A DNA stretch of 64,000 nucleotides, taken from positions 17,716,957 through 17,780,956 of the forward strand of contig NC_080059.1 in NCBI RefSeq assembly GCF_026212465.1. Direction: 5' to 3'. Below, in pieces: positions 51,241 to 62,880 of this stretch (within the stretch, counting starts at the first letter, position 1; each line of letters opens with the position of its first letter). The translations under genes and the position numbers were made by a program. The notes below the pieces were generated by a model. The model ran no database searches. It had not been told where the DNA came from and saw nothing but the letters and a program-made list of their open reading frames with translations. Origin of the DNA: Amaranthus tricolor (taxonomy: Eukaryota; Streptophyta; Magnoliopsida; Caryophyllales; Amaranthaceae).

Positions 51241-53070
51241 GTTTTTGCTGTCGACATATTTTTGGCTTTTTAAAGGCAGATTTTCGTGCTTTCACCCCAT
51301 TCCCCTCATTTCTTCTGATTTTCCCTATTCCCTCTCTACCTTTGTAACACCCCGTAATTTATCGGGTTTAAAAGTAAATAAAATATAATAAAATAAAATA
51401 TAACAAAATAAAATAAATAAGTGATATTAAATTATATTATTTTACATAGTTAATTATAAGTAACAAAGTAGGTTAATTTTAACGGTAACGAGTTTTATCG
51501 CATGACGTTTTGTTTCGATTGTGATAATAACACAATAATTACTCAATTAATTAAATAATTAATTAATTAAAATAAAAAAAAATATTAAGGGGGAATGGAA
51601 GGGGCAGCCGGTTAGTGCATGGAATGGGAGGAGTTTTTGTAACTCCTCTCATAAGTGGGATTTATAGCACATTTATACCTTGTTTTTTTTAAAATTGCCC
51701 ATTATTAATTCTTAAGCCTCACATAATCATTCCATTCCAATTCCATTTCTCCACAAATTTCTGAAAAAAATAGTTCTCCTTGCTTCCATTGTGCTCGGCA
51801 TTCTCAAAATAAAAAAAAAAATTCTTTTGGTTGTTCAATTCAATCTTTTGTTCAAGGGGTAAGTTTAGTTGAATTGTTATTATAAATTTTATTCAAAAAG
51901 ATTTCTAAGGTGAAGTATATTTTTATGTATGATGATATCCTATGATTTTTAGGAGGATTGAATATACATTCTTTTATATATAATTTTCTCTACTAATCCT
52001 TTAATAAACTTCAATTTTGTTAAAAGGATTGGGTTATGTTTTCTTTTGATTTAAATTCTTTAACAAAGTTTAATTTGTTAAAAGAATTAAGTTAATATTG
52101 ATATTTAAATAAACTTCTTTCATGATTCACATATCTCTAACTAAATTACAATTTGTTAGTAGAAATTTTAATGGTATGGATCCAGTAGTGTAGTCATCTA
52201 TGAAGTTATAAATTCTTTGGCAAATAAAAATTGGATTTTTGCTTGAGGGATTGTGTGTTTACGTACATGTCTTGATTCAAGAAAGATGATTTTTGTTTTA
52301 TGATTCTCTACAAAATTTTAATTTGATAAGGGAATCAAGTATTTAATTTAATTATCATGGTTTATGAAATTTTAAGTGCTCTTGAAGGATTTTGTGGATG
52401 AGTATGTCTTAAGTTGTTAGTTTTATGTTTTTAATGATAATTTAGATTAATTGATGGGATTTTATGTATTGTTAGATGTGTGGAAATATCAAGTGGTTGT
52501 GTGATAGGAGATTTGGTTTTATTTGTTTTATTTTAGTAAAATGTAAATTCAGTTTTGGTTAGGTGTATCTTGGTATGGAGATTTAACAAGGATTAAATAA
52601 TTTAAATAGAAAAAAAATATATAAAATAAAAATAATTAAAGTAGAAGGAACTTATGGACAGCAGCTGCTGCCTCGGTAGTGGCGCCCCGATCCGAGTGTT
52701 GGGTGTGTTTCGTTGTTATTTTATTTAACCGATGCGTTTTAAAACTCGTTAGAACGCTTAAAATAATTAAAAATAGTAATTGGATGCTAGAAATTATGAA
52801 ATTTGGTACCCAAGGTAATTGATGCGTTCCGGACGCAGCGATGAAGTCAGATTTTTAATTTGAATTTTCTAAACTGTCCGAAATGGCCATAAAAGTTTCT
52901 GGTCAGAATGTAAAATTTGGAACTATTGGGAGTTTGATGAAAACATTTGAAATTATCAAGTCTTAGTGATATCTTAATGGTATTGAGTGGATTAAATGTT
53001 TAAACACGGTCTAATACGTGATCGTTTTGTGTTATTTAGGACCTCGTTTCATAAGAGGGCGAAATTTTAA

Positions 53071-54392
53071 GGGAAATTATCAATGGTGCCCTTGTACTAT
53101 TGAAAAATTACAATGGTACCCAACTGCATTTCAGTGGTACCCCCCAATTATATGGTAATTACAACCGTGACCTTAATGATGAATTTTCCGTTAAATGTCC
53201 GTTAAATTTGGAATTTAACCTAACCATGGTTAGTTTCTTCATCTTCTTCCCTTTTCTCTTTCATGGCTGCTCTTCTTCCATGGCTGCTCTCCTCTCCTTG
53301 TGCCGGATGATGAAGTTCCCTTGTGTCAATGACGGATGAATAAGTTTGATACCAATACAATACAAATAAATAAATAAATAATATAAAATAAATAAAAAAT
53401 AGAATATACATTGATCAACTACCAAATTATGAGAAATATCATAACATAAAGGGAAGAAATTTCATAAGGCAGATAAACAAAAGCACATGCAACTAAAATT
53501 ATCCGAAATCAAAATCGATATATTTCCTAAAAAGTAAACAATTGAGGCTATAATTTAACTTTATCACATTCCAAAACAAAATGTAAACAGAAAAGACTAA
53601 AGAGAGGGAGACCTTGACATCATGGAAAGCTTTGAGTTTAAGATTAGGACCAACATCAAGAAAACCTTTGACCAGAGCATTCTGCTCCTCAATGTCATAA
53701 TGAAAAGCAAGATGTTTGGTAATAATGGCGACCTGAGGATCAGCAATTTCTCCTTTTGGATTATTCTGGAAAGATAATTTAAGCTTAGCGAAGCCATTGA
53801 AAAGTTTCGATGAAATTTTGTGGAAGAATATTGAACTGTCACTGTCAAACTCAGTAGTAACTCTCAAAGGCGGCCTTTTCTGGAAAGAAAATAGTCCAAA
53901 TGACGTCGTTTGTGGAGCAGTTGAAGGATTATCTGTAGACGGTGGAGGAGGAGGTGCAGGTGGTTGAGGTTGGAAAGAAGAAGGATCAGAGAAGAGGATT
54001 AGAGAATCTGTTTGAGCGTGAGGTTTAGATTGTGTCGCCATTGATGAAGCTTGAAGGTAGTGGACAGAAGGAAACACTGAGCGAGGAAAGGATTGAAGCA
54101 GAGGAGATGAAACTTTAAAAAAATAAATAATAAATTGGGTTGTAACCATGGAAGAAGATGAAACTTAAATAAATAATAAGGATGGAAGAAGAGCAGCCAT
54201 GAAAGAGAAAAGGGAAGAAGATGAAGAAACTAACCATGGTTAGGTTAAATTCCAAATTTAACGGACATTTAACGGAAAATTCATCATTAAGGTCACGGTT
54301 GTAATTACCATATAATTGGGGGGTACCACTGAAATGCAGTTGGGTACCATTGTAATTTTTCAATAGTACAAGGGCACCATTGATAATTTCCT
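53071..54392 (-). mobile_element. Pack-MULE carrying an OEP37-like exon
   Basis: 1322 bp with 211-bp, almost perfect terminal inverted repeats (53071-53281 and 54182-54392), starting (G/A)GGAAATTATCAATGG. It is flanked by a perfect 9-bp duplication AAATTTTAA (53062-53070 and 54393-54401), the mark of Mutator-like transposition. It has no transposase. The interior holds a host-gene fragment, so it is a Pack-MULE. TIR identity suggests a young insertion. It sits inside the chromovirus LTR. Confidence 0.92.
53613..54041 (-). pseudogene. OEP37: Captured exon 1 of OEP37-like outer envelope protein
   Basis: The minus-strand frame starts at the ATG at 54039-54041 (MATQSKPHAQTDSL). It runs 143 codons without a stop to HDVK, where a GT donor (53612-53611) begins a captured piece of intron. 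Proline-rich residues (QPQPPAPPPPPS, ~30-45) precede RPPLRVTTEFDSDSSIFFHK and FHYDIEEQNALVKGFLDVGP. This matches, as I recall the family, the N-terminal part of OEP37, a beta-barrel channel of the chloroplast outer envelope. The rest of the barrel is absent. Upstream leader sequence seems captured too. The open frame and intact splice donor suggest recent capture. The symbol is assigned by memory of the family, not by a search. Confidence 0.7.
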
Positions 54393-55313
54393 AAATTTTA
54401 ATTGTGCTTGAACAACGTGTGTTTGCAGCGTTCAAAGGTACACGCTTAGACCATACTATTTATATGGTTGTGCAAGTAATGTTGGTTTATTCCTAATCGT
54501 GGCATTGTAATCACATAAGGATTTGACACCTTAAATAATATGAAATAATTATGTGGAAATTGAGAATTTATGGTTAAGTTACCAAAAGGGTTAACAAATG
54601 CATTGGAATATTATCAATCATTTTTCCCATGGCAGTTGTGGATCATTACGGTCACCATGGGGGTATGCATACTTTAGCCTTTGGCGACCCGAACAGGACG
54701 GGCAACGTCTTAGGTAGGTGGTTGCCTTGGGATTAGCTCTCCCAAGTGTATTCCACCAAAACAAATTTGAAATTATACTTGTACGACCCGAACAGGACGG
54801 GCAACGTTACAAGATTGGAAATATTTAATAAAGAATGTGTATTAGAGTCTTTGCATGCTAGGGTAAACACAATGCTTGTATTCAACCTGTTTAATATATG
54901 TATGAAGTCTCTGACGTGTACTGGTTGTTCTTTGGAACCTGCTACGTGTTATCATACGACGTGCAGCAGGTTGACTGCAGGAGGGGGCTGGAGTGAGGAT
55001 TCAACTTAGAACCCGTAACTATCAAGTCTAGACATACTTTGTAATAAGTCGAAATAACTCAGTTTATGTAACCAAAGTTTATGATGTTTTCTTTTATCAT
55101 GTACAACTTTTAGTTAGTTTAGAAGCCGGTGGGCTTTCGAGTTGTATGTAAAGACTTCCGCTGACTTGTTTTGTTTTGTTTGACGCTATTTTCTTTGTTG
55201 ACCATATTCCTTTACCGTTGGAACGTTGACGATCCGAGTAAAGATGAGTTTTCTTGTGTCCGTTTGTGAACCGGATTCATGTTTTCACATGATTTTTCCG
55301 GGTCACTTTAACC

Positions 55314-55804
55314 GAGGGGCGAGTAAAGATGAGTTGATGACAGATTATGATCTGGAGTTCATATATCATGAGGGGCGAGCGAACTTGGTGGCCGATGCCT
55401 TGAGTAGGAAGTCTAGTCACTCGCTGTCTGCCTTGGGCGGAGTTGAAGAGTTGCATCGGGATTTTGCTAGACTAAACTTGGAAGTGGTACGTAAAGGTGA
55501 ACTACAGGGATGTCTGAACGCCTTGGCTATTCGACCTTCGTTCTTTGAGGAAATTTTGAATTCCCAGGATAAAGACCCGAAACTCTTGAAATTAAAGGAC
55601 CAAGCACGGGAAGGAACAGCAGAGGGATTCCTTGTCCATGAATATGGAAGCTTGAGGTTCAAGGGTCGTTGGTGTTTACCGACGGGGGAGGAATCTTTGA
55701 AGGAACGTATCCTGGATGAAGCACATTGTACGAAATTTTCAGTACATCAGGGTGGTGACAAGATGTACCAAGATCTCAAGTTAATGTTTTGGTGGTCGGG
55801 AGTT
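55314..55804 (+). pseudogene. Chromovirus A: RNase H end and integrase start
   Basis: Encodes DYDLEFIYHEGRANLVADAL (end of RNase H), then the spacer and RFKGRWCLPTGEESLKERIL, HQGGDKMYQDLKLMFWWSG (integrase N-terminal). It parallels 56950-57400 of the neighbouring pol at protein level but with many differences, so it comes from a different copy. It is cut at both ends: joined to the LTR at about 55314 and broken after WWSG at about 55804. Confidence 0.8.
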
Positions 55805-55849
55805 TTATTTAGTGTTATTTAGCTATTAAGTTGATGACAAGATGTTACA

Positions 55850-55862
55850 ATTGGTATCATTG
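55850..55862 (+). other. Primer-binding site of chromovirus B
   Basis: ATTGGTATCATTG directly follows the LTR end GATGTTACA. It resembles the TGGTATCA of tRNA-Met primer sites. The same site follows the 3' LTR at 60918. Confidence 0.65.
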
Positions 55863-55864
55863 TG

Positions 55865-58734
55865 GTATGCCGCCAAGAAGGGACGTGGACTTTTCGATTG
55901 ACTTAATCCCTGGGACAGGGCCAATTTCAAAAGCTCCTTACCGAATGGCCCAAAGGGAGATGGAAGAATTGAAAGTCCAATTGGAGGAGTTGTTGGAGAA
56001 GGGTTATATAAGACCCAGTGTGTCGCCCTAGGGAGCTCCGGTGTTGTTTGTAAGGAAAAAGGACGGAACGATGCGTCTCTGCATTGATTACAGAGAACTT
56101 AATAAGGTCACTGTTAAGAATACGTACCCATTACCACGGATCGATGATCTTTTTGATCAGTTACAAGGGGCAAGAGTCTTTTCCAAGATTGATCTGCGGT
56201 CAGGGTATCATCAGTTACGTATTAAGGAGGAGGATATTAGTAAATCAGCTTTTAGAACCAGATATGGACACTTTGAATTTACCGTGATGCCTTTTGGGTT
56301 GACCAACGCACCGGCGGCGTTTATGGGATTGATGAATCGGGTTTTCAACGCGTATCTCGATAAATGTGTGGTGGTGTTCATTGATGATATCTTGGTGTAT
56401 TCTAAGAGCCCAGAAGAACATCGAGAACATTTAAGGATAGTCTTGCAGATTCTGCGAGAGAATCAGTTGTGTGCTAAGTTTTCGAAGTGTGAATTTTGGT
56501 TAGAGCAAGTGGCTTTTCTAGGTCACATTGTTTCTAAGGAAGGAATTTCCGTTGATCCAGCAAAAGTAGCAGCTGTTCGGGACTGGTCTACACCCCGAAA
56601 TGTTACGGATATTCGAAGTTTCTTAGGTTTGGTAGGGTATTATCGTCGTTTACCTGATCCATCTTTGGGATATTCCGTCTACAGTGATGTTTCCAAACAT
56701 GGATTAGGTTGTGTTTTAATGCAAGATAGAAAAGTAGTGGCGTATGCTTCGCATCAGCTGAAGACTCATGAGGTGAATTATCCAACACATGACTTGGAAT
56801 TAGCGGCTGTGGTTTTTGCATTAAAAATCTGGCGTTATTATCTCTATGGTGTCAAATGCAAGATCTTCACGGACCATAAAAGTTTGCAATTTTTGTTCAC
56901 TCAATCCGAGTTGAATTTGCGCCAACGACGTTGGTTAGAACTTATCAGTGATTATGACTTGGAGATTGCTTATCATGAAGGCCGTGCGAATGTGGTCGTT
57001 GATGCTTTGAGCAGAAAATCGAGGCACTCAGTCTTAGCATTAATAACCTCTAAGGAATTGTGTAAGGAGTTTGAGAGAATGAGCTTAGAGATAATCCAAG
57101 AAGGGGAGTTGGAAGCCAAGTTGAGTGCATTGTCCATTCAACCTACATTTTTCGAAGAGATTATGGCGAAGCAACTGGAAGACCCTAAGTTCATTAAACT
57201 TCGGGAGTAGATCAGTGAAGGGAGAGCTGACGGTTTTACAATTCATGAGGATGGTAGTCTTCGTTTTAAAGGACGGTGGTGTGTACCGGATGGGTGTGAC
57301 TCTTTGAAGGAAAAATTATTAAACGAAGCTCATAATTCTAGATACTCAGTTCTTCCTGGTGGAGACAAGATGTATCAAGATTTAAAATGCATGTTTTGGG
57401 TGGTCGGGTATGAAAAAGAATATTGCAGAATTTGTTGCTAAGTGCTTGACGTGTCAAAAGGTAAAGAGTGAGCATATGAGAACTCCCGGGTTATTACAAC
57501 CTCTAGAAATTCTGATATGGAAGTGGGACGACATTTCCATGGACTTTGTGTTGGGTTTGCCTCGAACAAGAGCCGGTAATGATACTCTTTGGGTTATCGT
57601 GGACACACTTACTAAGTCGGCAAGGTTTATTCCAATGAATTGTAAGTGGGATATGGAACAACTTGCTTGTGCTTATATTAAGTACGTGATTCGCTATCAT
57701 GGAATACCTCGTACTATTATTTCTGATCGGGATACTCAATATTTGTCACATTTCTGGAAATCACTACAACAAGCGTTGGGGACCACCCTTCTTCATAGTA
57801 CGTCCTTCCACCCAATGACCGATGGTCAGACGGAACGCGTCAATCAAATACTGGAGGACATGTTGAGAGCGATAGCCATGGAATGGCAAGGTTCATGGGA
57901 TGAACATTTGGATCTGGTAGAGTTCTCTTATAATAACAGTCACCAAGCTACGACTCAAATGGCTCCATTTGAAGCACTTTATGGTCGTAAGTACTGTAGT
58001 CCTGTATGCTGGGATGATTTACTGAATCTGTCACCTTAGGACCTGAAATGCTTTTTCAGATGACTGAACAAGTAAAGTTAATTCGCGAGAAAATGAAAGC
58101 AGCCCAAGATAGACAAAATTCGTACGCCGATCTCCGACGTCGGCCTGATGAATTTGAAGCGGGTGACAAGTATCTACTTCGTGTGTCTCCAATGAAAGGA
58201 GTAGTTCGCTTTGGTGCTCGTGGAATGTTAAGCCCACGTTTCATAGGTCCTTATGACATTGTGGAGAAAGTAGGGAAGTTAGCCTATCGGTTAGCATTGC
58301 CTAATGCTCTGGGTAAGGTGCACGACGTTTTTCACATTTCTCAGTTGAAGCGTTACGTCGCAGCCTCTTCTCATGTATTAGATCCAGAGCCGTTAGAACT
58401 TGATGAGAGCCTAACCTATGAGGAACAGCCTGTCCGTATATTGGATAAGAAGGTCCGTAGTACTCGTCGGAGGGATATCACCATGGTTAAAGTATTATGG
58501 TCCAATCACCGCTCACAAGAGGCAACCTGGGAGACGGAAGACTCCATGCGAGAGCAGTATCCTCACCTTTTCTCTCAGGTTAGTAAGTTACGGGGACGTA
58601 ACTTCGTTAAGGGGGTAGAAGGCGATAGGATTTTCGCGCGATTTATGTATGTGTGTATAGTGATTAAGTTCGTTTTACTTGTTTTGTGGTTATGTGTTAT
58701 GATAAGTGTGGTTTTGGGGTCAAAACCTTTTTAA
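55865..58734 (+). pseudogene. Chromovirus B pol with C-terminal chromodomain
   Basis: RT from [20 protein letters not shown]; a TAG at 56029-56031 replaces a Trp (SP*GAPVLF). Motifs follow: [43 protein letters not shown] and catalytic [11 protein letters not shown] (56370). After [11 protein letters not shown] about 45 residues are missing before [13 protein letters not shown]. RNase [13 protein letters not shown]. Stop at 57208-57210 and a frameshift near 57400. Integrase: CLTCQKVKSEH, GNDTLWVIVDTLTKSARF, ISDRDTQYLSHFW, HPMTDGQTERVNQ; a stop at 58037. The C-terminus has FHISQLKRYV and a chromodomain-like VLWSNHRSQEATWETEDSM. This is the Tekay/Del type of chromovirus. Inactive. Confidence 0.88.
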
Positions 58735-58745
58735 GGGGGGTAGTC

Positions 58746-60917
58746 TGTAACACCCCGATATTTTCCCGATATTTTCTTCCCGATATATTTAATAATTCAC
58801 TAGTAATATTATTTCTATGTATATATTTTATTTATTATTGGGCTTGATCATGAGATTTGCAATCCTTTTTGGCAATTAGAATTATTTGGGCCCAAACTTT
58901 TCCTTAGCCCATCTTTTATTTTCAAAAAAAAAAAAAAGAATATAGGAGGGACTGTTGGTGGAGCTTGTAACTCCCTTAGGGTAATGAAGGATCAAGGCAT
59001 TAATCCCATATAATTAACCCTTCTTAATTCCTTAATCATTTTCATTTTGACATCCTTTCATTTCTAAAGTTTCCAAGGACAAAAAAAAACATATCCTTTC
59101 AAAATTCCTCCTAATCCACATTCCTAACTCTATTACACTTGATCATTAGGTGTTTTCCTTTACAATTGTAAGTGTAATTCTTAATCTATGTTGATTCTTA
59201 AGTTTTAATTTAAAATTCTATGATTATTATATGTTTTATCTTATAATTCATGTTTAATTTAAGAATTTAAAATTTCATGTATGATTTTGGGATGTATTTT
59301 TCTATCTAAATTGATGAAGAATTTTTCTTTTTAGAGTTTTTAGATATGCATATATGTGAAGAATAGGATTGGTTTGTGTGATGGGTAATTTTGAAATTTA
59401 TATATAAAAATGAATGTTCATGTAAAAAAAATGTGTGTGGTTAAAGAAATTATTGTTGAACTTTGATCTCAAAGATGGTTCATAAGAATTATATAAATTT
59501 GGTCATTGATATTTAATAGGCAATGTACCATTTGGAATTCATTTGTTGATGAAATTTTGGTGAATCCCGTAGGGTTATAAAAATGTTAAAAAAAATATGT
59601 TTTTGGGACACTTTTTGGCTTGAAAATAGGTTAAAAATACTTAGAGTACATTATGAATTATGAAAATTGGTACCCGGGGGTTTTGACGCCTTCCGGACGC
59701 AACGGTGAAGTCGGATTTGCAGTTTGACAGTTTTAAATTGCGTTTCTGGACAGATTATGTATGCTGTCCTGTTTTGTGCGTTTACCAAGTTATAGTATGT
59801 GATGGATGTTAATGATGTGTGTGGTATTCTAGGTGTGGTTGTAATTGTATGTGTGTGTTATGGTTGATTTGAGGAAAGTGTGTATGTGTGCTTATTTGCC
59901 GAATACGATTGAACCTTGTAGGAAGTCGATTCGTGACCGGGAATTGAATAGGACGCTTGAGAGTTGGTTATCTTGCTTAAGGTATGTACATGCAGCGAAG
60001 TTTGCATTTAGTCCGATGTATCATATAATAATGGTAAACAAAAGTAAAGTATGGATATATAGTATGAATATTGTTATCTTTCCGAATAAATAATTTTGAT
60101 ACATTGTTTTGATAAGTAGAGGTAGTATGACCTCACTAACCTTAAAGTGGACGTAGTATGACGTCAATTGGTGGAAATGAATTACTCGCGGTATATGGGG
60201 GCATTATGAGCCACCGCGGGGGTATGCATACTTAACCATAGGCACCGAAGTAAGGCGAGTGTCTATGGTAGAGACTTGCTTAGGGGTTAGCTTCCCCTAA
60301 TGTATTGTCTCACTTAAGGAGATTGGAGTTGTACCGGCAGTATGGCTGGATAGTACAGCAGTATGGCTGACTAACCTTTACATGAAATTGATTATTCTTA
60401 GTTAGCGTGATCGAAGCGTATTTTCTGAAATCGACAGCTATTAAATCTTTCTCTTGTTGTATTTAATCAATTGGTATGCGACGTTTGCTGACGTGTACTT
60501 TTGGTCTTAACGACCCTGCGATGATGTTGTTTTCTTTCTGGGCAATGACTAGCAGTAAGTTAAGTTGCAGGTCTGGGGAGTGAGGATTGTCCCTTGGAGA
60601 AATAAATCGTTAAGGATACAGAAGTCTTGATAAGAACTTCTAATAAAGTTTTAAAAAAAAATATTTGGTTTTATGAGGCGATTTCGTTCTCAAGTTGTAA
60701 TAAGTAGATTTAATTTTTCGTTCTTATCCGCTGCTAAGAATTTCTTATATCTAGTAGTTCATAATAACACTAATAAAACTCGATCCGCAAGCTTCCCTTA
60801 ATTTCAAATCCGTTTTTAACTGCCTTCTAACATCCTGGTTTGACTCGGACGATATATACTTGTTTTTAAAAGGTCATCTTCTCTTTTCGTACGATCCGAG
60901 TTATTCGAGATGTTACA
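58746..60917 (+). repeat. 3' LTR of chromovirus B
   Basis: A 2172-bp LTR beginning TGTAACACCCCGATATTTTC, just after a purine tract (AAGGGGGG, 58733-58740), and ending CGAGATGTTACA. The same last bases, GATGTTACA, occur at 55841-55849, right before the pol of this element, so the matching 5' LTR is reduced to its final bases. Confidence 0.85.
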
Positions 60918-60958
60918 ATTGGTATCATTGTAGTATATAACACTAAATACTACAATGA
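60918..60958 (+). other. Second primer site and 12-bp hairpin after 3' LTR
   Basis: ATTGGTATCATTG follows the LTR end at 60917 where host DNA would be expected. It overlaps a perfect stem: TCATTGTAGTAT (60925-60936) pairs with ATACTACAATGA (60947-60958) across a 10-base loop. Then comes the 24-bp segment that ends LTR A. Confidence 0.7.
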
Positions 60959-61399
60959 TTTTTCCGGGTCACTTTAACCAGGCCGTTACAACCTTCAAAG
61001 CCATTCTCTCTCTTCAAACCATTCCATCTCTCATCAATTCAAGAACCCATAACCCTAAATCTCCATTTCATTTTCAATTCCCATCTTCTTCCCTTCTTTC
61101 ATATCTCAATTTTGGTTTCAAAGAGTACATTTGTGAAGGAGATTCATTACTACTTGGTGTTTTGTGAGATCTAGCAACATTGCCGTAGCCAATTCAATTG
61201 GAAGATATACATTTCTCATCCTTTATTTTTCCTCTTTGTTTTGTGCATTATTGTGTTTTGAATTTTGTTGCTTGTGATCATTTGTTGGGTTTGTAAATGT
61301 TTGTTCTTAGTGTGGTGTTGTTTTTTTGTGTATTTTTGTGTAAATCTTGAGGATCTATGGTGGTTAGTTGTTTATTGTCCAAAAATGAAAATTTTGTTT

Positions 61400-62880
61400 A
61401 GATCAAAGAGGAGTAGGACAGCTGAATCTTCCTTCTCTTAGAGGGAGGCTAGATTACCATCCCCACCACCCTCAAACCAACCCTAAAGAGCCCAGGGCTC
61501 TACCTCCTCTAGTACCATGGGGTGTAGGCTCACCCCCTCACAAGCTAAGCTCTTTAGCAAGCTAAAAGGACGACTGCTACTCCCCACAAAGTTTGTTGAA
61601 CAAAATGACCTAGTCAGTCTAGGGCTTTATAATGGTATTAGAACTTTGCTGGAGATGAGGGGACTCCATGGATTCATGGAAGTCGCAGCAGACGTGTACC
61701 TACGTTTAACGTTAGAGTTCCTAGCAATCCTGACTCATCACGAGTCTTTTGAGGGTTGCTACATCCGTTTTAACGCCCTCAACATGGTCTACACCATGTT
61801 TCATCTAGACATCGCGAGGGTGTTTAACTGAGTTCTACGGAACGATGAGTATATGGTCCCAACTGAAAGGGACATCATGAGTTTTTGGTTGGCCATCATG
61901 GCCAACAGGCCCTACCGCAGCTCGGGCAATAAGATTAGTTATGTTTACCATCTTGCGCTGTGTTACATCTTCCGTTTTCTCTCCATGACAATATTTTGTT
62001 ACGGAGAGTCTAGTAGGGTTTCAAGCCTGAACTTGCTTGCATGCGGTCGTTCCTAGAGTTCGACCAAGGCACCCCTAATTGGGTGAATATTTTTGTGGGA
62101 CACTGCATAGACGTGCAGGAGTCCGAGAGGGGAAAGATCGGCATGGGGGGGATGGTCACACTTTTAGTCATGTATTTGGGTATCGATATACCCGATAATG
62201 TCCCCAAGCTAGCCACCAACACCACTATCTTCTATGATAAGCCCATATTGCATAGGTTATGATTCATCCAATATCGTCAACCCTACACATCTTCTTTGGT
62301 AATCCTAAATGGGGGAATAGTTAGTATTCCTCCTATCCTCGAGACTGTATTTGACGTGAGGGGCGACGACACAACATAAATGTTGTGTAATCACACTCTT
62401 GCGTATTCCCACCAGCACCCCGTAGAGCAAGCCCCTGTGGCTGTGGGCGTTCACATAGACCTAGATGGGGGGGATGAGGAAGAAGAGGAGGAAGACTATC
62501 TTCCCTCTGAGGAACAAGTGCTTAGGGACCTTAGTCCCGATGTTGATTTCGATCCCAATTGGTATCAACAATTCAATGAGAGGTTCTCCAATATGGAGAA
62601 CATGTTTGGAGAGATGGAGGGTCAATTGGACCATTTAGACGGCAATATGCAGACCTTCTAGGACACTTAAGACGGAGACATGTACAATCTTGATACACAT
62701 CTTCAATCTTTATGGATTGCCCAGCAGGCCCAAATGGACTATTATTCTGGGCAACCATATATCGACCCCCGAGCCAGCATTTTAATGATGGAGGCACAAA
62801 GGGAGAGGGAGTTCGCAGCTGAGCTCGCAGCTAGGCGGACGAGAAGGAGTTTATTCTCCTTTTTCCGTCGTGGTCACTGA
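61400..62880 (+). pseudogene. Athila-type ORF downstream of pol
   Basis: Plus-strand frames at 61517-61831, 61853-62056, 62041-62262, 62380-62661 and 62680-62880 form one decayed ORF. Visible are a Ser/Pro-rich start, RLTLEFLAILTHH (as in the ATHILA ORF-1 family), an acidic stretch (GDEEEEEEDYLPSEEQVL), coiled-coil-like FSNMENMFGEMEGQLDHLDG, and a basic end (ARRTRRSLFSFFRRGH) followed by a stop. Several in-frame stops. The position after pol is where Athila elements carry their extra ORF; its function is unknown. Confidence 0.7.

Larger units (their letters stand above)
51343..55313 (+). repeat. 5' LTR of the outer chromovirus (A), with MULE
   Basis: Starts TGTAACACCCCGTAATTT. Removing the MULE and one TSD leaves about 2.6 kb. 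It shares blocks with the LTR at 58746 (CCGGACGCA.CG.TGAAGTC; GGGGGTATGCATACTT) but differs widely elsewhere. A 24-bp segment at 55290-55313 is repeated exactly at 60956-60979, just before the right border of the insertion, which marks where this LTR should end. The final ~11 bp are missing at the left copy. Confidence 0.7.
51343..60990 (+). mobile_element. Chromovirus (Tekay-like) complex inserted in Athila
   Basis: The insertion begins TGTAACACCCCG and ends GCCGTTACA, with perfect 5-bp duplications ACCTT at 51338-51342 and 60991-60995. Inside are a long LTR (from 51343, itself holding a Pack-MULE), a piece of RNase H/integrase (55314-55804), a second chromovirus pol with chromodomain (55865-58734) and a complete LTR of a related subfamily (58746-60917). 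The two LTRs differ too much to be a matched pair, so at least two related elements, with deletions, are combined. Confidence 0.8.

Noticed and set aside
54746..55009. 87-aa plus-strand frame after the Pack-MULE
   Set aside because: Lies wholly in the chromovirus LTR and shows no protein similarity I recognise.
61517..62880. Possible viral envelope gene after pol
   Set aside because: Resembles the Athila ORF of unknown function; no signal peptide or clear membrane anchor seen, and it is full of stops.
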